A stretch of 64,000 bases of DNA, from positions 1,689,501 through 1,753,500 of the forward strand of contig NZ_CP049057.1 of NCBI RefSeq assembly GCF_011044175.1. Reading direction: 5' to 3'. Within the stretch, counting starts at the first letter, position 1; every line of letters begins with the position of its first letter. Under the pieces are notes generated by a model. That model worked only from the letters and a program-made list of their open reading frames with translations. It was not told the DNA's origin and did no database searches. The position numbers were made by a program, and so were the translations under genes. Shown here one piece after another: positions 40,154 through 48,687 of the stretch. The stretch comes from Rasiella rasia. GTDB taxonomy: Bacteria; Bacteroidota; Bacteroidia; Flavobacteriales; Flavobacteriaceae.

Positions 40154-42357
40154 TTGATATTTTTTAAAATTTCGCTTGCCACTGCCCTTGCCAATAACGG
40201 TGGGACAGCATTACCTACTAAAGTATATTGTGGCACTTCGGTTTTTCTATTGTTCCCACCTGTTGAGCGTTTGCCTTGAAAGACGAATGAATCATCAAAT
40301 GATTGCAATCGTGCCATTTCCCTAACCGTTAATGACCTTGGAGAATTATAATGAATGTAATCATCCGCAATGGTCATTATAGTAGAGCTCTGCTCGTCTG
40401 GTTTTAAAACATTGTAGTTTCTTTTGTTTGTAGCTAGATTTAATTTTTTAAGTTCCGGTTGCGCTTTTTTATAATCACCATTTTTTAAAATCACTCCAAG
40501 TCTTTCTATAACGGTTTCATTCTGATTACTTGTTTTGTGATTATTAAGTATGTCGAAAAATTTTTCTCCATTCTCTAATCCTTCAGTATTTCTTACGTAA
40601 AACGGTTTTGTCTGAGGTTTAAAGCGTTCAATTAGCCTTCCTTTTCTTGACCATTCCGCAAATGATTTTCCGCCTCTTAAAATTGGTTTTCCATCAATTT
40701 TTCTTTTCTTTAGTAATTTAGACATTTCCTTTGCAACTCCGTTGTATTGAGAAGAAATATCAATTTCTTCATAACGATGAGCTTCTTGATTGTTACCAAT
40801 AAAGTCTAAATCGTACAAAGCTTCAAAAATAGTTACTTTCTCTTCTTCGGAAACTGTTGAAGGAATTTCAGAAATAAATTTTTGGTCTTTACGACAACCA
40901 ATAAAAAGTACTCTTTCTCTATTTTGAGGAACTCCATAATTTGAAGCGTTAGCGACAAATGGTTGTTCAATTTTATAGAGTCTTATGCTTTCAAGAATAG
41001 TTTCTAATTCCCTTTTCATTTTAGCATTACAATCAGATTTTAATATCTCAATGGATTCATCAAATGATGTTGTGTAGATTTTTAAAGCCGTTATGATATC
41101 ATCACAATCTTTTTTGTAATTGGATGGAACCTTTAGAGACTTAAATGAATTTTCAATTTTTATAATGACATTTTCGGAGCCTATTTCGGTTAAAAAATCG
41201 GTAAATGCATCTACAAAATTATCACTGTCAATATTGCAAAAGTCTTTTTCTTTAATAATATCACGCTTTAATTTATCCCATTCCTTTGCTCTCGCCAAAA
41301 GATTAAAACCATGCCGAATTGTATTGATTTTTTCGTCCGTCTTACTGGTTTTATAGTCTGCGATTTTTGGTGTTATTTTTTTGAATCTTTTTTCAACGAA
41401 ATTGATGAAATCAGCCTTTCCGATTTCTTTATCCTTTTCAAGTAGTTTTTCAAGTTCTACTCTTTTAATAAGCGCATCACAAAGAAAAGAATTTGACTCT
41501 TTCCGGATTTTATTAATAAACAAGATCAGTTGAGGAATTTCTTTAATATCGACTATAGAGTTTATTTCTTTAAGAACCAGCTCTTTAATTTTTCCTTTTT
41601 CTTTAGTTAAAATTCCTTTGACATTTTCCATAACAAAGTATTTGGGTTGTAAAACCTTTATTACTTCTAAATAGTGAAAAAAAAGGTCATCCTTCTTGTC
41701 GAATTTTTTTCTTTTTCCTGCAAGACTAAAACTTTGACATGGAGGACCACCACAAACCACATCGATTTTTCTCCCATTAATTTTTTTCAATAAGTTGTCC
41801 AAAAAATCTGGTTCTGTAATGTCTTGCTTTAAAAATTCCGCATCTAACCCCAATTGATGATTGTAGCGGACAACATGCGTTAATTCACAATTCTCATTTA
41901 TATCATTCGCCAAAACAAAATCAAAATATTTGTTATTATATTCAGCTTGCAAAAACCCTTCACTAAATCCACCAGCACCAGCAAATAAATCAACGAAAGT
42001 GAATGGTTTTCCGTAAAGTGAAACTTGTTCTTTAACAATGTTTACATAATTGTTTTCTTTGTAGTTTTCGATATGTTCATTTAAGATGCGTTTAACTTCG
42101 TTTTGAATAAAAGTCTTTTTATTAGAATGATGTAAAAGCTCGTCAGCTCTTTCTCTTAAAAAATCCAAATAATGATTGATTTCATGAGATTCTACAGTCA
42201 ATCCAGTTGCTTTCTGTTTTGATTTATCAAAATTTTTCGGTTCGACTTTCTGTCCAGTTGAAACCTTAACTTGACTTCCATTGCAGTTTATTCTTAAATG
42301 AATTGGCGCAAATCCTTTTTTGTCAGGTTTGTCCAAATAAAAGTTAATTGTAGCCAT
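40150..42357 (-). CDS. DNA (cytosine-5-)-methyltransferase with N-terminal Arm DNA-binding-like domain
   Basis: A 735-residue methyltransferase. C5 motifs: I FVDLFAGAGGFSEGF (121-135), IV CGGPPCQSFS with catalytic Cys207, VI MENVKG (Glu244), VIII VPQNRERVLFIG (about 476-487) and X YTLVGNAVPPLLARAVASE near the end. Residues 1-80 (INFYLDKPDKKGFAPIHLR, VSTGQKVEPKNFDKSKQKA) look like the Arm domain of Bacteroidetes tyrosine recombinases. An insertion of about 210 residues, rich in K and E, lies between motifs VI and VIII. It protects DNA from the coupled MvaI-type nuclease. Confidence 0.9.
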   Translation of the reverse strand: MATINFYLDKPDKKGFAPIHLRINCNGSQVKVSTGQKVEPKNFDKSKQKATGLTVESHEINHYLDFLRERADELLHHSNKKTFIQNEVKRILNEHIENYKENNYVNIVKEQVSLYGKPFTFVDLFAGAGGFSEGFLQAEYNNKYFDFVLANDINENCELTHVVRYNHQLGLDAEFLKQDITEPDFLDNLLKKINGRKIDVVCGGPPCQSFSLAGKRKKFDKKDDLFFHYLEVIKVLQPKYFVMENVKGILTKEKGKIKELVLKEINSIVDIKEIPQLILFINKIRKESNSFLCDALIKRVELEKLLEKDKEIGKADFINFVEKRFKKITPKIADYKTSKTDEKINTIRHGFNLLARAKEWDKLKRDIIKEKDFCNIDSDNFVDAFTDFLTEIGSENVIIKIENSFKSLKVPSNYKKDCDDIITALKIYTTSFDESIEILKSDCNAKMKRELETILESIRLYKIEQPFVANASNYGVPQNRERVLFIGCRKDQKFISEIPSTVSEEEKVTIFEALYDLDFIGNNQEAHRYEEIDISSQYNGVAKEMSKLLKKRKIDGKPILRGGKSFAEWSRKGRLIERFKPQTKPFYVRNTEGLENGEKFFDILNNHKTSNQNETVIERLGVILKNGDYKKAQPELKKLNLATNKRNYNVLKPDEQSSTIMTIADDYIHYNSPRSLTVREMARLQSFDDSFVFQGKRSTGGNNRKTEVPQYTLVGNAVPPLLARAVASEILKNIK

Positions 42358-42366
42358 AATTATTTG

Positions 42367-42404
42367 CGGACGTTTTTGCGTACACGGACAAAATTACGGA
42401 CAAA
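42367..42404 (-). promoter_or_regulatory. R-M operon control region with three CGGAC motifs around a -7 box
   Basis: CGGAC occurs at 42367-42371, 42385-42389 and 42397-42401 (plus strand), spaced 18 and 12 bp, within two longer copies ACGGACAAA. The minus-strand -7 box TAATTTTG (42389-42396) lies between the last two, 32 bp before the ATG. Repeats crossing a -7 box suggest repression. Confidence 0.5.
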
Positions 42405-42432
42405 TTTTGAACTATGAGCTAAATTCGAAAAA

Positions 42433-45400
42433 TTAATTCAACCGATACTTCACTCCATCCATCGCAAGCTCTTCCAGCAGTTCGTTACAGATCTTAATCT
42501 TATGGGTACGACTGGGCATGCTTAATTTTACTTTTTCTTCTACTTCGTAAATCGTAAAATGTAACTGTTGGTCGCCTTTGTGATGCCCAAACAATTCTTT
42601 TAGTCGGTCTATGGTACCATTTTCTAAATCTTGTACAGGCATTTGTATGGTGAGTTTTTTCGCCTGATTGTCCATCACATCGTGCAACATCTGCATAAAG
42701 GTATACTGCAATCGGGGGTCGCCCTTTTTGCCCGTATCGCGATTGGTCCATCCCTCTTTTACAAATACACGGGCATAAATAAAACTATTGGGTATTAAAA
42801 AATGGCGCCACTTTAAGTATTCCTCTCCAAAGATTTTAAACTCATAACTATCTTCATAGTCTTCTACGGTAAATATTGCCCACCCTTTTCCTGCCTTGCT
42901 TTCGCGGTGCTGCACATCACTTACAATACCTCCAAAACACAATTCACGGTTCACATATTTCTCTAGATTGTAGAAGTTAGACACCTTACAATTGGTGAAA
43001 TTTTTCATCTCTACCTTAAAATCGTCTAGCGGATGGCCAGAAATGTAAATCCCTACCACTTCCTTTTCTTGTTTTAGTTTCTGCATGGTACCCCACTCTT
43101 CGCAAGGAGGCACCTGGGGTTCGGCAATTTGTACTTCACTAGCATCCCCAAACAAACTCACCTGACTGCTATTTTGTGTCTCCTGAAATTTTTGCGCAAA
43201 CTTTACTACTTTTTCATAAAACTTTACGCCATCACCATCGTCGTGCATGTACTGAGCACGGTGCTGGTCGAAACTATCGAATCCACCAGCTAAAATTAAA
43301 TTTTCAAAAGCCTTTTTGTTAGCATTACGAAGGTCTACACGCTTGGCAAGATCAAAAATTGATTTGTATTTACCATCTTTTCGGTTTTCAACAATGGTTT
43401 GTACTGCCCCACTACCAACACCCTTTACAGCCCCCATTCCAAATCGAACCGCGCCTCGATCATTCACTGTAAACTTGTAAAAAGACTCATTAACATCGGG
43501 ACCTAAAACTTCTAAGCCCATACGCTTACACTCTTCCATAAAGAATGTTACCTGCTTAATATCGCTCATGTTATTACTTAACACAGCTGCCATATATTCG
43601 GCTGGATAATGCGCTTTTAAATAAGCAGTTTGGTAGGCAATCCAGGCATAGCATGTAGAGTGACTTTTGTTAAAGGCATAACTCGCAAAGGCCTCCCAGT
43701 CTTTCCATATTTTTTCGAGTTTTTCGGCATCGTGGCCCTTTTTCGCTGCGTTTTCAATAAAGCGCGGCTTCATTTTATCGAGTACAGCCTTTTGCTTTTT
43801 ACCCATCGCTTTTCGAAGTACATCGGCATCACCCTTACTGAAATCGGCTAACTTCTGCGACAGTAACATCACTTGCTCTTGGTAGACTGTAATTCCGTAG
43901 GTTTCCTGAAGGTATTCTTCCATTGCTGGAAGATCGTATTCAATTTCTTCCTCCCCGTTCTTTCTTCGAATAAAGCTAGGAATATATTCTAGAGGCCCCG
44001 GGCGATACAACGCATTCATAGCAATTAAATCTGCAAAGACCGTAGGTTTTAACTCTTTCATATACTTCTGCATCCCGGCAGATTCATACTGAAAAATACC
44101 TACTGTTTCACCACGCTGGAAAAGCTCGTATGTTGCTTCATCATCTAGCGGAAAATTATCTGGATCTAAGTCTATATTGTGCTTATGTTTTACAAGCTTC
44201 ACCGTATCCTTAATTAGCGTTAAGGTCTTTAGCCCCAAGAAATCCATTTTCAGCAAGCCAGCACTTTCTACAACAGAGTTGTCAAATTGGGTGACGTATA
44301 AATCACTGTCTTTTGCTGTAGCTACAGGCACAAAATCTGTGATGTCGCTTGGTGTAATAATCACCCCACAGGCATGAATTCCTGTATTTCTCACCGAGCC
44401 TTCTAAGATTTTTGCCTGATTTACTGTTTCGGCTTCTAAATCACTTCCTTCGGAAAGGTTCAGTAATTCGTTCACTTTAGGCAATTCATCACTTCTAAAC
44501 TTAGACCGAAGTTCTTGATCGCTCATTCCGAAGATTTTATTCAGCTTCGTCATGTTCGGGATAAGCTTTGCAATTCTATCGGCATCGCCTAAAGGCAAGT
44601 CTAAAACACGTGCCGTATCGCGTATAGAACTTTTCGCTGCCATGGTCCCGTAGGTAATAATCTGCGCTACTTGGTTACTCCCGTATTTATTAATTACATA
44701 ATCCATCACCCTACTTCTACCTTCGTCATCAAAATCGATATCAATATCGGGCATACTCACACGATCCGGATTTAAAAAACGCTCAAAAAGCAGATCGTAT
44801 TTAATAGGGTCTATGTTGGTAATCCAGAGGCAATAGGCAACCACGCTTCCCGCGGCAGAACCACGACCAGGCCCGACAGAAACATCCATATTTCGGGCTT
44901 CTCGTATAAAGTCTTCAGTAATTAAGAAGTATCCTGGATATCCGGTATGCGCAATTACTTCTAATTCAAAATTTATACGCTCTTCAATTTCAGGTGTGAG
45001 TTCTCCATAGCGCTTTTTAGCGCCTTCAAACGTAAGGTGCTTTAAATACGCATTTTCACCTCGTTTACCACCATCGGTTTCGTCTTCTGCAACTTTAAAT
45101 TGATCAGGAATGTCAAACTTAGGAAGTAATACATCTCGCTGCAGACTGTATGATTCTATCTTAGCAATCACTTCAGAAATATTGGCAATGGCCTCAGGCA
45201 AATCTTTAAACAATGCCTTCATCTCTTCTTGCGACTTAAAATAATACTCCTGATTTGGCAGTCCGTAACGATATCCACGTCCGCGGCCTATAGGGGTAGC
45301 CTGTTTTTCACCATCTTTTACACACAGCAAAATGTCGTGCGCATTTGCGTTTTCTTTATCAATATAATAGGTATTGTTTGCAGCTATAAGGGGCACCTCA

Positions 45401-46875
45401 TGCTTTTTGCTAAATGCAACCACCGTTTCATTCACCCTATTTTCATCTTCTTGATTGTGCCGCATGATTTCAAGATAGAAATCGGGTCCAAACTCTTCTT
45501 TCCACCAAAGTAATGCTTCTTCTGCCTGATTTTCGCCAATGTTTAAAATCTTGCTAGAAATCTCGCCATACATACTTCCAGAAAGAACAATGATATCTTC
45601 CTTATATTTTTTTATGACCTCGCGGTCTATTCTAGGCACATAGTAAAATCCGTTGGTGTAGGCAATGCTTGCCATTTTCGCTAGGTTGTGATACCCCTTT
45701 TTATTTTTTGCTAGCAGCACCATTTGGTAGCCATTATCTTTTTGGGATTTGTTGGTGTGATCTTCGCAAACAAAGAACTCACATCCCACAATGGCTTTTA
45801 ATTCTTGTGGCGGTTCTGGCTTGTCTGGAACAACACCATCTTCCCGATTGCTATCTGGAGTTGCGGTATCATCAAACTCCTCATACGCCTTTAGCGCTTC
45901 TTCATATTTTTTTTGAAGTGCAGCGTTATGACCATTTACAGCTCGTGTAAAGTGAAAAGCACCCATCATATTCCCCGTGTCTGTAATGGCAACAGCAGGT
46001 TGATTATCTGCAATGGCAGCGTTTACCAAATCTTGGGTGCTGGCAGTAGATTGTAAAATCGAAAACTGAGAATGGTTATGCAGGTGCGCAAAAGGTGCAT
46101 CTTGCAAGACTTCAATATTTTCTTGCAATTCTTCTGAAGAAATTTCTCGTGTCTCGGTTGTTGCTTCCAACTCTTTTCGAATGGCTTCAGAAGCTTTCTT
46201 CAGGTTTATATGTTCTAATCCGATAAGCTGAATTTCCTTCGGATTCTCTTCGGAAAATTTCTCGAAATAGTCAGGTTGAACGTCTAATTCTTCTGCGGTA
46301 AAGATTTGGCGTCGTACCAACTCTAAGAAACAGCGGGTTGTAGCCTCAACATCTGCCGTTGCATTGTGCGCTTCAGCAAAACTTGCGTTGAATAGAAAAT
46401 TATGCAGCTCTGAAAGTGTAGGCAACTTAAACTTACCTCCGCGTCCTCCCGGAATCTGACACAATTGCGCAGTGGTTTCTGTACAAGTATCCAGCACCGG
46501 AAAATTGGGTAGTACATTTTCTTGATTTAATCGCAAAAACTCTGCTCCCATGATATTGAGATCGAAACCTACATTTTGCCCTACAACAAATTTTGTTTTT
46601 TGAAGTACTGCTGAAAATTTCTGCATCATTTCTGCCAACGGAATTCCTTCCTGTTGCGCAAGCTCGGTAGAAATACCATGAATTTTCTCTGCGTCAAACG
46701 GAATATTGAACCCCTCTGGCTGAATTAAATAATCTTCATGTTCAAGAACATTCCCCATAGCGTCATGCAACTGCCATGCAATCTGTATACAGCGAGGCCA
46801 ATTATCGCTATCGCTTAGCGGGGCATTCCAATTGCGGGGTAATCCCGTAGTTTCGGTATCGAAAATTAAATACAT
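42433..46875 (-). CDS. dnaE: DNA polymerase III alpha subunit with N-terminal proofreading exonuclease domain
   Basis: A 1480-residue polymerase. Residues 1-190 are a DnaQ-like DEDDh exonuclease with all four acidic residues and His (FDTETTG D6/E8, NVGFDLN D105, EAHNATADVEAT H170/D175). A PHP domain begins at about 262 (HLHNHSQFS) and the polymerase active site PDIDIDFDDEGR is near 705-712, with VGPGRGSAAGSVVAYCLW before it. A C-terminal OB fold (GGIVSDVQHRESKAGKGWAIFTVED) is present. Other lineages keep the exonuclease as a separate epsilon subunit. Replicative role is inferred from family. Confidence 0.94.
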   Translation of the reverse strand: MYLIFDTETTGLPRNWNAPLSDSDNWPRCIQIAWQLHDAMGNVLEHEDYLIQPEGFNIPFDAEKIHGISTELAQQEGIPLAEMMQKFSAVLQKTKFVVGQNVGFDLNIMGAEFLRLNQENVLPNFPVLDTCTETTAQLCQIPGGRGGKFKLPTLSELHNFLFNASFAEAHNATADVEATTRCFLELVRRQIFTAEELDVQPDYFEKFSEENPKEIQLIGLEHINLKKASEAIRKELEATTETREISSEELQENIEVLQDAPFAHLHNHSQFSILQSTASTQDLVNAAIADNQPAVAITDTGNMMGAFHFTRAVNGHNAALQKKYEEALKAYEEFDDTATPDSNREDGVVPDKPEPPQELKAIVGCEFFVCEDHTNKSQKDNGYQMVLLAKNKKGYHNLAKMASIAYTNGFYYVPRIDREVIKKYKEDIIVLSGSMYGEISSKILNIGENQAEEALLWWKEEFGPDFYLEIMRHNQEDENRVNETVVAFSKKHEVPLIAANNTYYIDKENANAHDILLCVKDGEKQATPIGRGRGYRYGLPNQEYYFKSQEEMKALFKDLPEAIANISEVIAKIESYSLQRDVLLPKFDIPDQFKVAEDETDGGKRGENAYLKHLTFEGAKKRYGELTPEIEERINFELEVIAHTGYPGYFLITEDFIREARNMDVSVGPGRGSAAGSVVAYCLWITNIDPIKYDLLFERFLNPDRVSMPDIDIDFDDEGRSRVMDYVINKYGSNQVAQIITYGTMAAKSSIRDTARVLDLPLGDADRIAKLIPNMTKLNKIFGMSDQELRSKFRSDELPKVNELLNLSEGSDLEAETVNQAKILEGSVRNTGIHACGVIITPSDITDFVPVATAKDSDLYVTQFDNSVVESAGLLKMDFLGLKTLTLIKDTVKLVKHKHNIDLDPDNFPLDDEATYELFQRGETVGIFQYESAGMQKYMKELKPTVFADLIAMNALYRPGPLEYIPSFIRRKNGEEEIEYDLPAMEEYLQETYGITVYQEQVMLLSQKLADFSKGDADVLRKAMGKKQKAVLDKMKPRFIENAAKKGHDAEKLEKIWKDWEAFASYAFNKSHSTCYAWIAYQTAYLKAHYPAEYMAAVLSNNMSDIKQVTFFMEECKRMGLEVLGPDVNESFYKFTVNDRGAVRFGMGAVKGVGSGAVQTIVENRKDGKYKSIFDLAKRVDLRNANKKAFENLILAGGFDSFDQHRAQYMHDDGDGVKFYEKVVKFAQKFQETQNSSQVSLFGDASEVQIAEPQVPPCEEWGTMQKLKQEKEVVGIYISGHPLDDFKVEMKNFTNCKVSNFYNLEKYVNRELCFGGIVSDVQHRESKAGKGWAIFTVEDYEDSYEFKIFGEEYLKWRHFLIPNSFIYARVFVKEGWTNRDTGKKGDPRLQYTFMQMLHDVMDNQAKKLTIQMPVQDLENGTIDRLKELFGHHKGDQQLHFTIYEVEEKVKLSMPSRTHKIKICNELLEELAMDGVKYRLN

Positions 46876-47020
46876 AAAAGATTGCAGATTAACAATTGTA
46901 GTTTTCTGATTGTAAAACAGAAAATCAGGCGGCGAAAATTTCAGTAGTAAAAATAAAAAAACTCACCCGAAGCAACGGACTGAGTTGTTAAGAGTTGTTC
47001 ACATTTTCAGTAAAATTTAT

Positions 47021-47061
47021 AACAAAAAAAAAGGACCGAATGTACGTTCGATCCCTTTTCA
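47021..47061 (-). terminator. intrinsic terminator downstream of the DUF2383 gene
   Basis: AAAAGGACCGAA and TTCGATCCCTTTT (47047-47059) pair with one mismatch; on the minus strand the stem is followed by TTTTTTTTT. Read on the plus strand it also lies upstream of nothing. Confidence 0.72.
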
Positions 47062-47077
47062 ATTTATATTACTAGAC

Positions 47078-47536
47078 TTACGCCACAACAGCCTCGAAGT
47101 TTTTTACGTTTTGCAACGTACTTTCTATGTTAGACACCTGTTTTGTAAGAACGCTTGAAGTTGTTGGCGGCAATGTGGTGTCTGCCATAACTTCTTTGTA
47201 TTCTTCTAAGGCAGTTTTCTCGCCACGCTGCACTTCTTCCAAAATACTAGCTTCGTCACTTGGCGTAAAGGTGTCTTTAATGGTCATCCACGTACGATGT
47301 GCATCTCCAGTAAAACTAGTTCCCTTTTCTGGCGTGCCACCAACATTTTTAATTTCGGTTTTTAGTTCGTGACCAAAATCGTACCTATGTTCTGCCTGTG
47401 TTTCAAAGAATCTTTTTAATTGGGGATTCTCAACAATTTCTGCAGCTTTTTTATATCCAGCTTCGGCATCATAGTTTTTGGTTAATAATTCGTTTAATTT
47501 ATTTGACATCTTCTCAGTATACATAATCTCTTTCAT
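47078..47536 (-). CDS. DUF2383 (PA2169-type) four-helix bundle protein
   Basis: A 152-residue helical protein: SNKLNELLTKNYDAEAGYKKAAEIVENPQLKRFFETQAEHRYDFGHELKTEI is the PA2169/DUF2383 signature (visible part KNYDAEAGYKKAAE), continuing GTSFTGDAHRTWMTIKDTF and ERGEKTALEEYKEV. These ferritin-like bundles are often stress-linked, without assigned activity. ATG at 47536 is chosen; starts at 47548 or 47524 are possible. Four TTAAC motifs at a 10-11 bp spacing lie about 105-140 bp upstream. Confidence 0.83.
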   Translation of the reverse strand: MKEIMYTEKMSNKLNELLTKNYDAEAGYKKAAEIVENPQLKRFFETQAEHRYDFGHELKTEIKNVGGTPEKGTSFTGDAHRTWMTIKDTFTPSDEASILEEVQRGEKTALEEYKEVMADTTLPPTTSSVLTKQVSNIESTLQNVKNFEAVVA

Positions 47537-47640
47537 TTTAATGTGCAAAGCATTTTTACAATAAATCGAATTGAGCCGCTTTGGTTTTCTCTATTTCGAC
47601 ATACCTTAATATACCAGATATTAAATTGAATAACGAACAA

Positions 47641-47676
47641 TTAACCCAAGCTTAACGGGCTTTAACAACCTTTAAC
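47641..47676 (-). promoter_or_regulatory. four phased TTAAC motifs upstream of the DUF2383 gene
   Basis: TTAAC on the plus strand occurs at 47641-47645, 47652-47656, 47662-47666 and 47672-47676, spacing 11, 10 and 10 bp, one helical turn each. This could be a tandem binding site for an OmpR/PhoB-type regulator. Its distance from the start at 47536 is 105-140 bp. Confidence 0.35.
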
Positions 47677-47696
47677 GCACTTTGGAAGGAAAACAA

Positions 47697-47725
47697 AAAA
47701 AAGGATCGACAACGCGATCCTTTCT
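47697..47725 (-). terminator. intrinsic terminator downstream of the DUF6252 lipoprotein gene
   Basis: AAAGGATCG (47700-47708) pairs perfectly with CGATCCTTT (47715-47723); on the minus strand a T run follows. Confidence 0.78.
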
Positions 47726-47745
47726 TATATGTTTTATGGTAGCTT

Positions 47746-48555
47746 TTAGTAATCTACATTAAACTGACCAAGGGAAATTTGATGATTTTCTGTAGCAAAG
47801 TTAAACGTTCCTGAAATGCTTTGAGCAGTCATGTCGTGCTCAAATATTGTAATGGTTCCACTAACAGCTGGCTCTTCTGCTCCAGAAATAAAGTATATCG
47901 CATTAAAGCCTTCACCAGGAATCGTTTGTGTTCCAGACGCTGATGTTAACGGGATAATTAGCTGTATGGTATCGTCGCCTAAAGCTCCACTAATAGTTAT
48001 AGAGGTATCTGTTGTAGCAGCAACAACGGTAGAAGGGTCAAACAGATTTCCATCTATCTCTGCCACAAAAGCACCATCTAGAGATGGATCTTCAGGGTCT
48101 TCTATGACACCAGAAACTACAGGTACTTGATACAGCAATCCGCGACTTACCGTTACCGTATCAATCCCTGGCAGAATAGCTGTAAAAGTGAAATTTCCAG
48201 ATAAAAAATCATTTCCACCACTACTACCGCGACTTGTAATATTCACTACGCCACTTCCACCGTTCTCTGTAGAATAAATTTGCCCTTCGGCATCTTCATA
48301 GATAGCTTGGTGTCCGTTTCCAATGTTAAGTTCAAATGTTCCTGTCTGCAGTGCAGCAAGGAGAAGACTTATATTTTGATCTGTTGTTGCACCAACAATT
48401 GCAGTGCTACCATCATCGGCCACAGTGGTTCTTGTATCTAACGCTCTATAAAGAACGTCGTCTAAATTTGCTTGAAAGGCTGGGGAATTATCTTGTATAT
48501 CTTCGCAGGCTACAAATGTACATGCAAGCGATAAGAGTAGTAAAAACTTTTTCAT
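47746..48555 (-). CDS. DUF6252-type lipoprotein
   Basis: A 269-residue lipoprotein with signal MKKFLLLLSLACTFVACED, lipobox VAC. Two similar halves: FQANLDDVLYRALDTRTTVADDG ... GTFELNIGNGHQAIY and DGAFVAEIDGNLFDPSTVVAATTD ... EHDMTAQSISGTFNFA. The FVAEIDGNLF and SISGTFNF motifs fit DUF6252, common in Bacteroidota lipoproteins. Function is unknown; location is probably the outer membrane. Confidence 0.78.
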   Translation of the reverse strand: MKKFLLLLSLACTFVACEDIQDNSPAFQANLDDVLYRALDTRTTVADDGSTAIVGATTDQNISLLLAALQTGTFELNIGNGHQAIYEDAEGQIYSTENGGSGVVNITSRGSSGGNDFLSGNFTFTAILPGIDTVTVSRGLLYQVPVVSGVIEDPEDPSLDGAFVAEIDGNLFDPSTVVAATTDTSITISGALGDDTIQLIIPLTSASGTQTIPGEGFNAIYFISGAEEPAVSGTITIFEHDMTAQSISGTFNFATENHQISLGQFNVDY

Positions 48556-48632
48556 GGGGGTGAAAATTTGTAGGTTAAATCACAAATATAAAAGAAAAGT
48601 TCTATCTAACTACTTTTACTTCAAAAATATAG

Positions 48633-48640
48633 TATCTTTG
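48633..48640 (+). promoter_or_regulatory. -7 box (TATCTTTG) for the rpsP-rimM-trmN6 operon
   Basis: TATCTTTG fits TAnnTTTG; it lies 48 bp before the rpsP ATG, giving a short leader. Confidence 0.5.
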
Positions 48641-48687
48641 CCGTCCTTAATTATGAACCGAGGTCGTGTACCTCAAAAGTTAATTTT

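Noticed and set aside
38969-42357. R-M module as part of a larger defence island
   Set aside because: Neighbours are bestrophin, trxA and dnaE; no other defence gene, toxin-antitoxin pair or CRISPR array is seen.
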